A stretch of DNA of 50,124 bases from an uncultured Spirochaetia bacterium (GTDB lineage Bacteria; Spirochaetota; Brachyspiria; Brachyspirales; Brachyspiraceae). The notes beneath the pieces are model-generated. The model was given only the letters and a program-made list of their open reading frames with translations. It ran no database searches and was not told where the DNA came from. Positions 42,557 to 50,124 of this stretch are shown piece by piece; within the stretch, counting starts at the first letter, position 1; each line of letters begins with the position of its first letter. The stretch spans positions 1 to 50,124 of the forward strand of contig CAMRCO010000004.1 of assembly GCA_947040945.1 (NCBI GenBank). The letters run 5' to 3'. The translations under genes and the position numbers were made by a program.

Positions 42557-45195
42557 TGATTTCATTTACATTTAAGCGTTTAAAACTTTTTGCTATAGTA
42601 ATTTTATTTTCAACTTTTTTTATGTTTTTAATTGCTGCAGAAAGCGACTTTAATACGTTAACTATGGCTAAAAATTTAGGTAAATATGAAAATAAAAAAA
42701 TAAAAACTATTAATGTAGAAGGAAACTTAGTATTAACTTCTGACCAAGTAAAAGATAATTTTCCAATTAAAGAAAATGCTATCTTTAAAAGAGAGGAAAT
42801 AGACAAAGCTATCAAGGAACTTTTTGACACAGGAAGTTTTGATAGAATAGCAATTGATACTGTCATAGAAGATAACGGAGAATTAATACTAACTATAGTA
42901 ATTTTAGAAAGACCTGTAATAAAAAACATAACATTTATTGGAAATAAAAAACTTAAACGAAGTGCTCTTCTAGATGCTATTGAACCTTATTTAGAAATAG
43001 GCAAACCATACTTAGAGCAAAACTTAAATGATGCTGTAAACTCTATGATAACTAATTATCAAGATAAAGGATACTTAAAAGCTTATGTGAATCCTAAAGT
43101 ATCAAAAGATGCTGATAAATCTTATATTAATATTGAAATGAATGTAGAAGAAGGAAATGAAGTTAAAATTGCCGAAGTCCGTTTTTATGGAAACACACAA
43201 TTTACAGAAAATCAGCTTAAAGGACAAATGTCTACAAAAGAAACTGGTTTTCTATCTTTAGGAAAATTTGAAGACTTTAAGTTTGAAGAGGATAAAGATA
43301 AATTAATTAAGTATTATAAAGACAGAGGTTATTATCATGCCAAAATTGATAGTATAAGGCTTAATTATAAATGGCGAGACCCAAAAAAGAAAGATGACCA
43401 AGACTTAATCATAGATGTATACATAACTGAAGGCGAGAAGTATTATTTTGGAGATATATCATTTAAGGGAAATTATGTAATATCATCTGAAGATATTGAA
43501 AGAGACATTATTGCTAAAAAAGGTAGCTTATATGACTTTACTGAACACATGGTTGATTTTCAGGGCATACAGGCAAAATACTCTGATAGTGGTTATATTT
43601 TTAGACAAGTTATACCTGTAATAACAGTTAATGAAGACATAAAAACTGTATCAATAATGTATGATATTGTAGAAAATGATAAGGCTCACATTGAATCAAT
43701 AATTATAACAGGAAACACTAAGACTAAAGATTTTGTTATAGAAAGATATATTGACATTAAACCAGGGGAGATTTTTAATTCATCAAAAATACAGCGTGTA
43801 CAAGAAAGGCTTAATAATACACAGTTTTTTGAAGATATTCAGATAGGTGTAAAACCCGGAGATGCTGAAGGACTTATGGGGCTGACATTCAACCTCACTG
43901 AAGGGCGAACTGCAATGATATCAGGTGGTGCTGGTTTTTCTACCTCCTCTGGATTTACAGTTTTTGCTGAAATTAGAGAACTTAACTTTTTAGGTCTCGG
44001 CATGCAGCTTGGACTTAATGGAGAGTTTGGAGAGGATCAGAAAGGTATTGGCGTAAACTTTGCAGAGCCCTATTTATTTAATTTACCTATTTACCTTGGT
44101 GCTGATGTTTCTTACTTCCATGAAAATGTAAACACAGGTGTAGAAATAGGTGAAGACCAATTCGGACTTCCTGAATACTCATTTTATACCAGACACGGTT
44201 TTGAGCTTATTTTGCGTACAGGTTATTACTTTTTAGATTATTTTTCAACATTCTTTACATTCAATACCCTATTTATGCAATATCAACAATGGGATGACCA
44301 AGGTGCAAACGAATCAGGACCTAAAAATGTTATATTCGATGTAGCAAGCGACCTTACTCATAGAATACCCGGCAGTGGTAATTTTCCCGCACGTTGGGAA
44401 AGTGATTGGTTCACTACATTTATATTATCGCATAGTATATCAAGAGATAGTAGAAATGACTACTTGAATCCTACAAAGGGTGGTCTTTTAAGGTTTCAAA
44501 CTGATTTATATTTTGGACATACTGAAATCACTAGGATTAATGCGACAGCATTTTGGGCTGTTCCATTAGCAAAATGGATATCACTTGCTTTCTATGGAGA
44601 AATAGGGCAAATATTTAATGGAGCTACTGGAGAGATTAAAAATGATGGAGACATACTTTATTACCTAAATCCATTTGAAGACATTAGAGGCTGGGACACT
44701 TCAATTTATACAAAGTTTAAACAAAATAGAGGTTTCAGTACATACAAAAATATTGATGTTCAAGATGGAGTAACCAATATTAATGACTTCAGTTATGGTA
44801 GAGCACAAGTAAGATTTTTTGCTGAAGCTAGAATACCTATAATACCTAAAACATTAGGATTCGTTACATTTTTAGATGTAGGACAACTTTGGTTACCAGA
44901 CGCAAGCTCTATTTTAGGTCCAAATGGAGAAACTGTTTATCCTTCTGAGTTTATTGGAATTGGAGATATATTTGACCCATCTCAATATATGTACTCTGTT
45001 GGAGCGGGTGTTCGCTTGACTATACCTATTTTTAATATAAGATTTTACGTAGCAAAACGATTCGTATATAATAAAACAGATGTAGGTTTTGGGAAGGGCT
45101 TTCAAGACTTTGAAGGAGATGGTTATTCTCCTCTTGGAAAATGGTTAGGACGTGGATGGAGTATTGCTTTCACAATGAATCATCCATTTTATTAA
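42556..45195 (+). CDS. bamA: Outer-membrane protein assembly factor BamA
   Basis: 879 residues from the GTG at 42556, whose G is the last base of the tamB stop (TAGTG); GGAGA lies 5 bp upstream. A TTG 12 bp earlier is less likely. A signal peptide (core LFAIVILFSTFFMFLIAA) is followed by five POTRA domains (about 40-435): the first begins IKTINVEGNLVLTSDQV and the last IESIIITGNTKTKDFVIERY. The rest is the Omp85 barrel, starting near GGAGFSTSSGFTVF. The conserved loop-6 motif reads IRGW (VRGF in most). The chain ends with an aromatic residue, FTMNHPFY. It inserts beta-barrel proteins into the outer membrane and is essential. Confidence 0.96.
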   Translation: MISFTFKRLKLFAIVILFSTFFMFLIAAESDFNTLTMAKNLGKYENKKIKTINVEGNLVLTSDQVKDNFPIKENAIFKREEIDKAIKELFDTGSFDRIAIDTVIEDNGELILTIVILERPVIKNITFIGNKKLKRSALLDAIEPYLEIGKPYLEQNLNDAVNSMITNYQDKGYLKAYVNPKVSKDADKSYINIEMNVEEGNEVKIAEVRFYGNTQFTENQLKGQMSTKETGFLSLGKFEDFKFEEDKDKLIKYYKDRGYYHAKIDSIRLNYKWRDPKKKDDQDLIIDVYITEGEKYYFGDISFKGNYVISSEDIERDIIAKKGSLYDFTEHMVDFQGIQAKYSDSGYIFRQVIPVITVNEDIKTVSIMYDIVENDKAHIESIIITGNTKTKDFVIERYIDIKPGEIFNSSKIQRVQERLNNTQFFEDIQIGVKPGDAEGLMGLTFNLTEGRTAMISGGAGFSTSSGFTVFAEIRELNFLGLGMQLGLNGEFGEDQKGIGVNFAEPYLFNLPIYLGADVSYFHENVNTGVEIGEDQFGLPEYSFYTRHGFELILRTGYYFLDYFSTFFTFNTLFMQYQQWDDQGANESGPKNVIFDVASDLTHRIPGSGNFPARWESDWFTTFILSHSISRDSRNDYLNPTKGGLLRFQTDLYFGHTEITRINATAFWAVPLAKWISLAFYGEIGQIFNGATGEIKNDGDILYYLNPFEDIRGWDTSIYTKFKQNRGFSTYKNIDVQDGVTNINDFSYGRAQVRFFAEARIPIIPKTLGFVTFLDVGQLWLPDASSILGPNGETVYPSEFIGIGDIFDPSQYMYSVGAGVRLTIPIFNIRFYVAKRFVYNKTDVGFGKGFQDFEGDGYSPLGKWLGRGWSIAFTMNHPFY

Positions 45196-45229
45196 TTTGG
45201 TATTCGATTATTTTAAGGAGAAGTAAATT

Positions 45230-45616
45230 ATGAAAAATATTTTTATTTTGTTTACTATTTTTATGTTGTCTAGCACTATAGTTACAGCACAATCTGCTAG
45301 ATTAACAAAAGTAGGTTACATAGATGTAGATAAAGTTTTTAAGACTATACTAGAAGACGAAGCATTAGAAGAAGCTATACAGGCAATATTTAAAAAAGAA
45401 GCAGAGACTACAGGCGAGAAAGAACGCTCTGGTGCTAAAGAAATTCAAAAAGAAATTAAAAGCCGTATGGCTAGATCTATACTTGTGATAGTAAGGCGTG
45501 AAGGATATACTCTCATCATAGAAAGAACTGAGACTACTATACTTTATGCTGATAAATACTTTGATATAACAACTCAAGTTATAGCACTTGTTAGAGAATC
45601 TATTTTAAGAGGATAA
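45230..45616 (+). CDS. Short Skp/OmpH-family periplasmic chaperone
   Basis: 128 residues. AAGGAG precedes the ATG and a signal peptide ends around VTAQS. Mature-protein landmarks of the OmpH family are VGYIDVDKVFKTI at the start and, near the end, REGYTLIIERTETTILYADKYFDITTQVI. The tentacle helices between them are much shortened (about 45 residues against roughly 80-90 in E. coli Skp). It lies between bamA and lpxD, the classic position of skp, so it should bind unfolded barrel proteins in the periplasm. The cavity of a trimer this short would be small. Confidence 0.85.
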   Translation: MKNIFILFTIFMLSSTIVTAQSARLTKVGYIDVDKVFKTILEDEALEEAIQAIFKKEAETTGEKERSGAKEIQKEIKSRMARSILVIVRREGYTLIIERTETTILYADKYFDITTQVIALVRESILRG

Positions 45617-45622
45617 AAGAAA

Positions 45623-46657
45623 ATGAAAATTAAAGACATAATGAAGCATTTTAATCATCTATCTGTTCGTGGTGATGACAATAAAGAAATTAGCACACTT
45701 TCTTCCCCTGATGACATAGAAGAAGGAAGTATTGTATGTATTGACAATTATAAATATGTAGAAGACGCCTTAGAAAGCAAAGCTGCTTGTTTAGTCTTAA
45801 AAGAGAAACCGAAAACATCTACTGATAAAACTATTATAATTGTAGAAAATGTTAAAGAGACGTTTTATAAACTTCTTGAAATAATGTTTGAAAATAATGT
45901 AATAGAATATGGCACTATAAGAAGTAGTGCTAAAATAGAAAAAAGCTCAAATGTATCGAAAACAGCTTTTATAGGGGAATATGTTGTTATAGGTAAAAAT
46001 AGTAGTGTAGGTGAAAACACAGTGATAGACTCAGCGGTTATCATAGGCAACAATGTTGTTATAGGTGATAATTGCCATATATATGCAAATGTTGTTATTC
46101 ATGATTCTACTGTAATAAAAAATAATGTTATAATAGCGAGTAATTCAGTTATTGGTACTGACGGATTTGGATATCATGTAGTTAATGGTACTCATAAAAA
46201 AATACCTCAAAGGGGAAATGTAGTAATAGAAGATCATTGCGAGCTTGGAGCATCAGTGATGATTGATCGTGCGACATTAGGCTCAACTATAATTAGAAAA
46301 GGCTCTAAAATTGACAATTTAGTACATATTGCTCACAATTGTGACATAGGGGCAAATGCTATTATAGTTGCCCAAACAGGCATCGCAGGAAGCACTACAC
46401 TAGGCAGTCACTGCGTTTTAGCAGGACAAGTAGGAGTGGCGGATCATGTTACTATTGGAGACCAAGTAATTATTGCTGCACAAAGTGGTATTATGCCAAA
46501 TGCAAAAATAGAGTCAAACAAAATACTTTTTGGCTCCCCTGCTCAAGACTTAAACAGAGAAAAATTATCAATCATAGCATATAAAAAACTACCTGAACTT
46601 ATAGAGTTAGTAGAAGAAAAATTTGCTATAAAAATTAAAGCTAAAAAAAATATATAA
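45623..46657 (+). CDS. lpxD: UDP-3-O-acylglucosamine N-acyltransferase LpxD
   Basis: 344 residues, standard for LpxD. The N-terminal uridine-binding domain (1-100) is followed by left-handed beta-helix hexapeptide repeats (about 105-290; for example [20 protein letters not shown]) and a C-terminal helix pair. The signature [20 protein letters not shown] contains His235 and His238, one of which is the catalytic base. It adds the N-linked 3-hydroxyacyl chain to UDP-acyl-glucosamine in lipid A synthesis, so the organism makes a lipid-A-type molecule. It begins 6 bp after the skp-like stop, with AGAGGA overlapping that stop. Confidence 0.94.
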   Translation: MKIKDIMKHFNHLSVRGDDNKEISTLSSPDDIEEGSIVCIDNYKYVEDALESKAACLVLKEKPKTSTDKTIIIVENVKETFYKLLEIMFENNVIEYGTIRSSAKIEKSSNVSKTAFIGEYVVIGKNSSVGENTVIDSAVIIGNNVVIGDNCHIYANVVIHDSTVIKNNVIIASNSVIGTDGFGYHVVNGTHKKIPQRGNVVIEDHCELGASVMIDRATLGSTIIRKGSKIDNLVHIAHNCDIGANAIIVAQTGIAGSTTLGSHCVLAGQVGVADHVTIGDQVIIAAQSGIMPNAKIESNKILFGSPAQDLNREKLSIIAYKKLPELIELVEEKFAIKIKAKKNI

Positions 46658-46680
46658 TACCTAAGAGTAAGGAATAAAAA

Positions 46681-47565
46681 GTGAAATATATACTTACGGT
46701 CGTCATTGGTTCTATTGTATATGGTTTCCTACCAATTTTTGTTAAAAACCTTCAAATTTTAGGTCTTAATTCTGAAAGTATAATATTCTATAGATTTATT
46801 TTCACAGTTGTAATATCTTTTAGTCTAATATCTATAACTAAAAAATCCTTTGCTATAAGCATGAAGCAATTTAAGGAAATATCTTTTTTTGGAATATTGG
46901 GTCTTGGAGTAACTTCACTTGTTGTCGCTTTGTCACTAGACTATATATCAACAGGGCTTGCCAATATGATATATTTTGGATATCCTGCTGTTGTTATGAT
47001 AATAATGATTACAGTATATAAAGAAAAAGTAAGCCGATATAAACTGCTTTCAGTTATTGTAGCCATTTTAGGAGTTTTCACATTAAGCCAAATTGACACA
47101 GCAGGGTCTGTTAAGGGAGTACTTCTTGCTCTTATTGCAGCATTTCTATACCCTTTATATATCATCTCAAATAAAAGAGCGTCATTTGCTAGCCTAGATA
47201 CTATCGTTGTTGTTTTTTATACTTCAATATCAATCAGTATTTTCTTTTTTATACAAACACAAATTACTGGCACATTACAACCATTAGAAAGCATTTATGT
47301 ATATTATAATTTGCTTGCTTTGGCTTTATGCACAATAATACCTCTTACTTTAGTATTATATGGGGTAAGAAAATTAGGCTCATCAACTGCCGCTGTAATA
47401 AATATGTTTGAACCCACGACAACTGTTATCGCAGGAGTATTTATACACAAAGAAGTTTTCAGCACAAACATACTAATAGGCTCTTCATTAGTTATACTAT
47501 CAACTTTTATTATTGTACTAGAAAAAACAAGAGCAAAAAATATGAACGTTGAAACAAACCTATAA
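46681..47565 (+). CDS. EamA/DMT-family membrane transporter
   Basis: 294 residues starting at GTG with AAGGAA about 8 bp upstream. It has ten predicted membrane helices in two repeated halves of five, each half an EamA domain (first half begins YILTVVIGSIVYGFLPIFVKN; second around VLLALIAAFLYPLYIISNKRA). A conserved pattern near the end, LGSSTAAVINMFEPTTTVIAGVF, is typical of drug/metabolite transporters. The substrate cannot be predicted. Last gene of the envelope operon, 23 bp after lpxD; its link to the other genes may be only positional. Confidence 0.88.
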   Translation: MKYILTVVIGSIVYGFLPIFVKNLQILGLNSESIIFYRFIFTVVISFSLISITKKSFAISMKQFKEISFFGILGLGVTSLVVALSLDYISTGLANMIYFGYPAVVMIIMITVYKEKVSRYKLLSVIVAILGVFTLSQIDTAGSVKGVLLALIAAFLYPLYIISNKRASFASLDTIVVVFYTSISISIFFFIQTQITGTLQPLESIYVYYNLLALALCTIIPLTLVLYGVRKLGSSTAAVINMFEPTTTVIAGVFIHKEVFSTNILIGSSLVILSTFIIVLEKTRAKNMNVETNL

Positions 47566-47585
47566 ACTTTATAGTAAAAAATTAC

Positions 47586-47614
47586 TTGACTTTTTTACTT
47601 TACTATGCTAATAT
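47586..47614 (+). promoter_or_regulatory. tRNA-Val promoter
   Basis: TTGACT (47586-47591), 17 bp, TAATAT (47609-47614) preceded by an extended -10 TGC (47606-47608). The predicted start is near 47621, about 13 nt before the mature tRNA. Confidence 0.65.
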
Positions 47615-47633
47615 ACAGACACTTAAAAAGTAA

Positions 47634-47706
47634 GGGCGATTAGCTCAGTTGGGAGAGCGGGTGCTTTACACGCACTAGGTCGGCGGTTCGAACCCGTCAT
47701 CGCCTA
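47634..47706 (+). tRNA. tRNA-Val (anticodon TAC)
   Basis: A complete 73-nt cloverleaf. Acceptor stem GGGCGAT/ATCGCCT with a G1-U72 wobble at the end; D-arm GCTC...GAGC; anticodon stem GGTGC/GCACT with loop TTTACAC (anticodon TAC, positions 34-36); T-arm GGCGG-TTCGAAC-CCGTC. The discriminator is A. CCA is not encoded and must be added by the CCA-adding enzyme. Confidence 0.97.
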
Positions 47707-47716
47707 AATAAAACAA

Positions 47717-47749
47717 AAAAAAGCTAGGTTATCAGTGCCTAGCTTTTTT
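47717..47749. terminator. Bidirectional intrinsic terminator
   Basis: AAAAAAGCTAGG pairs perfectly with CCTAGCTTTTTT around a 9-nt loop. It ends the tRNA transcript and, on the other strand, the thiol peroxidase gene that stops 7 bp away. Confidence 0.9.
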
Positions 47750-47755
47750 ATATAA

Positions 47756-48253
47756 TTAGCTTAATAACTTAATAGCCTCTCTAATTTTGTCATAATCAGG
47801 CTCTTTCGAAATATCTTTAAGATACTCTAAATGCTTTATATTATTACAAGTATCTAAAACAAAAACAGCCCTTGTAAGGAGCTTTGTTTCATGAATAAGC
47901 AAGCAAGTTTGTTTTGCAAACTCTCTATTTTTATAATCAGAAATAACAATAACCTTATCGATTCCTTCAGCACCACACCAACGTTTTTGTGCAAATGGTA
48001 AGTCTAAAGAAATTGTTATAACACTTACATTATTGAATTCAACCGCATCCCTATTGAACCTTCTTGTCTGTAATTGACATACTGGGGTATCCAAAGATGG
48101 TATAACAGAAATTATTTTAATGCCACGAACATCACTAAGCGACCAATCCACAAAACTCTTAGATACTGCACTAAAATTAAGCATCCTCTCACCAACTCTT
48201 AATTGTTCGCCCCAAACAGTTAAAGGAACTCCATCCCATATTATGTTTAACAT
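47756..48253 (-). CDS. tpx: Thiol peroxidase (atypical 2-Cys peroxiredoxin)
   Basis: 165 residues, the standard Tpx length. The peroxidatic Cys59 is in SLDTPVCQ, and the resolving Cys93 is in RWCGAEGI; both match the Cys61/Cys95 pair of E. coli Tpx. It reduces lipid and other hydroperoxides with electrons from thioredoxin. A third Cys117 (KQTCLL) sits where most homologues have Gly or Tyr and is not catalytic in the family. GAGGTG precedes the ATG. Second peroxidase system in this window besides ahpC, fitting an anaerobe exposed to oxygen at the gut wall. Confidence 0.95.
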   Translation of the reverse strand: MLNIIWDGVPLTVWGEQLRVGERMLNFSAVSKSFVDWSLSDVRGIKIISVIPSLDTPVCQLQTRRFNRDAVEFNNVSVITISLDLPFAQKRWCGAEGIDKVIVISDYKNREFAKQTCLLIHETKLLTRAVFVLDTCNNIKHLEYLKDISKEPDYDKIREAIKLLS

Positions 48254-48291
48254 ATTTGCACACCTCAGATATTTGAATTACTTATTAGATT

Positions 48292-48320
48292 ATTCTATTT
48301 TAAAAATTAATATATAGCAA
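48292..48320 (-). promoter_or_regulatory. Candidate tpx promoter
   Basis: Minus strand TTGCTA (48320-48315), 17 bp, TAGAAT (48297-48292, five of six and the same -10 as ahpC). A leader of about 32 nt follows. The ahpC palindrome is not repeated here. Confidence 0.5.
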
Positions 48321-48432
48321 TAACAGACCTTATATAAAAACCATATGCATTTTTATGTTCCTACAATAACAGAAAATTTACAATTTCTTACTAGTAAAAA
48401 AACTATATATAGAATTAATATACCAGGCTAAG

Positions 48433-49272
48433 CTAATCCTCATCAATACGATTAACTATCTCTTTTGTGCCTATAATTTTCTGATATAAATAAGGTAAAA
48501 AACTTATATCAGCTTGAAACTTTAAGACATAAGACATAACAGAAAAAATATCCCCAGCACTAACATTAGGCTTAGTAGATTCTGAAACTAAAACAAAAAC
48601 TAAAAGACCAAGTACAGCGAAAAGTAGTCCACCATATATTCTAGCCTCTAAATCAGATAAATGTATTTTTCTCTCATTCATCAAATGAAAATATTTAGAA
48701 AAAGACTTATTTTTATTTTTAGTAATGCTATCTATATAACCTTCGTAATTATTATTTAGTTTTCTATTTAAGTGGTAAATACTTTTTGTAGAAAAAGCAC
48801 AAACAATAGTCGCCAATACACAAACAAGTGTCATAGCAATAAAGTATGAAAAACTAAATCTAGATAAAATTATAAATGTACCTATAATTTGAATTGATGC
48901 CTGAACAAACATAGGAATTTCATTATTTAGTGTTACAATAATGTCGGCAGTCATTTCTACTCGAGAAAGTTGCTTATGCCTCTCATCTTCATCATATTCA
49001 TCATCATACATAATAGATTCTGCCATATCAAGATGTATATGAGAGTATGTTCTTGTGTCTATCATTCTTCTAATTGTAGACATTATCAAGCCCATCGCAT
49101 AAAAGAAAATCATAGTCCAAAGTGGAAAAAAGTTTTTAGCTATAACCCCATCTATAGCGTACCCTATAAGTAGTGGCAAAATAAGAAATAAAATATTTTC
49201 AAGTACAAGTATGAAAGTAGTGATAAATATTTTATACTTATGTTTTTTTATAATATTAAATAAAGCACGCAT
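48433..49272 (-). CDS. ABC-exporter six-helix transmembrane domain protein without ATPase domain
   Basis: 279 residues with six membrane helices (about 13-33, 48-68, 122-142, 144-166, 217-235 and a weaker one near 250) in the arrangement of a type-I ABC exporter membrane domain, including the long intracellular loops (IRRMIDTRTYSHIHLDMAES; YIDSITKNKNKSFSKYF). There is no Walker A, signature or Walker B sequence; the frame simply stops. This matches stand-alone ABC_membrane_3-type proteins (PF13748, from memory). It either pairs with a separate ATPase or has lost transport activity. Neighbours give no ATPase. A segment MYDDEYDEDERHKQ in the first coupling region is unusually acidic. Confidence 0.7.
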   Translation of the reverse strand: MRALFNIIKKHKYKIFITTFILVLENILFLILPLLIGYAIDGVIAKNFFPLWTMIFFYAMGLIMSTIRRMIDTRTYSHIHLDMAESIMYDDEYDEDERHKQLSRVEMTADIIVTLNNEIPMFVQASIQIIGTFIILSRFSFSYFIAMTLVCVLATIVCAFSTKSIYHLNRKLNNNYEGYIDSITKNKNKSFSKYFHLMNERKIHLSDLEARIYGGLLFAVLGLLVFVLVSESTKPNVSAGDIFSVMSYVLKFQADISFLPYLYQKIIGTKEIVNRIDED

Positions 49273-49320
49273 AAATATAAAAAAACCTTACTAGTAATAA
49301 TAAATCTATTATATATTATA

Positions 49321-49363
49321 AATGAGAGCCAAGACAAAGTATACCTTTTATCTTACTCTCATT
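49321..49363. terminator. Possible terminator hairpin after the OmpA-domain gene
   Basis: AATGAGAG pairs with CTCTCATT across a 27-nt loop that holds a second small AAAG/CTTT hairpin. It lies 20 bp after the stop codon of the OmpA-domain gene (minus). No strong T-run follows, so termination strength is uncertain. Confidence 0.4.
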
Positions 49364-49383
49364 AATTAATTTATAATTTTATT

Positions 49384-50124
49384 TTAATTTATAACTTTAG
49401 TATTATCCTCAATAAACATATTCTCATCAAACTCTTCATCATTAATCTTTGCTTTACTATCCTCTTTAAACTCCTCATTTTTATTATTTTCAGGAGTAAA
49501 TACTTCTTTAGTAGTACCAGTATTTTTCATTTCAGAATATTTTTGATAATCAGTCATTACTTCATTTTCATCATAATTTAATACTGCTGTATTACTATTC
49601 TCACTTCGAGTGTCAGAAGAATTTCCTTCTTCATAAGCTTTAACTCTTTTAATATAAATACTATAAGTCATATCTGCTTGTGCGTTTACAGTTGAAAAGA
49701 ATTTATTATATCTCATTAAATCATCTTCATTTTCAATTACAACAAACTCATATCTTCTCAAATCTTTTTGCTCAGGATATTCAGGTAAACTTTCACCATA
49801 AGATTTTGTCATAAGCCTTTCAGAGCTTACTCCAAGATTATTCAAGTATTTTTCTCCAACAGCAGAACGCTCAAGTGACAATGAGTAATTATATGGATAT
49901 GACACCCCTTTATTACTAGTATGCGCTTCAAGAACAATTCGTACATTAGGATTATTATCCAAAATATATTTAACAACATCATTAAGCACATAAGAAGCAT
50001 CTTCAGGAAGAGTAGCTTTTCTAAATTCAAATATTATTTTTTTATCAGAAACTAAAATTTTTCCTCTTTCAGTATTTCTTGTAGAAACACCATCAGGTAA
50101 AACAAGCCCTGAATAAACTTTAGG
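49384..50124 (-). CDS. OmpA-domain protein, 3' part (continues beyond the window)
   Basis: The frame is open to the last base of the window (246 codons visible), so the true start lies outside; the GTG at 49989 is internal. Visible residues 20-130 are an OmpA/Pal-type peptidoglycan-binding domain: KIIFEFRKATLPEDASYVL, then VRIVLEAHTSNKG, then NYSLSLERSAVGEKYLNNLG and RLMTKSYGES. The pattern N-x2-LS-x2-R is kept, with its Arg. The usual Asp of HTD is Ser here. After the domain come about 115 residues of acidic, low-complexity tail (EEFKEDSKAKINDEEFDEN) with no predicted fold. The protein would tie the outer membrane or a lipoprotein to the cell wall. Confidence 0.85.
   Translation of the reverse strand, partial: PKVYSGLVLPDGVSTRNTERGKILVSDKKIIFEFRKATLPEDASYVLNDVVKYILDNNPNVRIVLEAHTSNKGVSYPYNYSLSLERSAVGEKYLNNLGVSSERLMTKSYGESLPEYPEQKDLRRYEFVVIENEDDLMRYNKFFSTVNAQADMTYSIYIKRVKAYEEGNSSDTRSENSNTAVLNYDENEVMTDYQKYSEMKNTGTTKEVFTPENNKNEEFKEDSKAKINDEEFDENMFIEDNTKVIN

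Noticed and set aside
49842-50030. A separate 62-codon gene on the minus strand
   Set aside because: It is an out-of-frame reading within the OmpA-domain gene, whose own frame is open to the end of the window.

Overview
The window is AT-rich (by eye below 30% GC) DNA from a diderm, anaerobe-type bacterium, most likely a spirochaete of the genus Brachyspira. The grounds are the base composition, a giant SpiroCoCo-type coiled-coil protein, many spirochaete-style lipoproteins (short hydrophobic stretch ending in Ser-Cys or Gly-Cys), and a tamB-bamA-skp-lpxD outer-membrane cluster. The genus is inferred from these features, not from a database match.

Region 1 (55-7193, minus strand) is a putative sulfate-ester utilisation locus: a SorC-type sugar-sensing regulator, two large lipoprotein sulfatases with serine-type formylglycine motifs, and the radical-SAM enzyme that would activate them anaerobically. 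For a gut spirochaete, sulfated mucin glycans are the obvious candidate substrate (inference). Region 2 (7290-9623, plus) is a peroxide-defence operon, ahpC plus an AhpF-like reductase with swapped domain order, behind a strong promoter with a palindrome abutting the -35. Region 3 (9705-17290) holds a small acidic lipoprotein, a degenerate LCP/LytR-type protein with rsfS, a Xer-type recombinase, a UbiB/AarF-family kinase-like protein with a phasin-like partner, a PepSY-like periplasmic protein and two tandem lipoproteins.

Region 4 (17354-28168, minus) is a single gene for a 3584-residue membrane-anchored coiled-coil protein. It carries two copies of an 848-residue block that appear identical even at the DNA level (2544 bp each, 69 bp apart). 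It is transcribed from a perfect-consensus promoter, TTGACA-17-TATAAT, whose position also fixes the start codon. This is the most striking object in the window.

Region 5 (28263-37825, minus) has a three-gene RND efflux operon (outer-membrane channel, lipoprotein adaptor with a pentapeptide-repeat tail, permease), an orphan GldG-like membrane protein, a propeller-like lipoprotein and a small beta-barrel protein. Region 6 (38102-47565, plus) is an envelope-biogenesis operon: tamB, bamA, a very short skp/ompH, lpxD and an EamA-type transporter. It is followed by tRNA-Val(TAC). Region 7 (47756-50124, minus) has thiol peroxidase, an ABC-exporter membrane domain lacking its ATPase, and the 3' part of an OmpA-domain protein that runs off the window.

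No CRISPR array, transposase, insertion sequence or prophage was seen. No intergenic gap exceeds about 280 bp.
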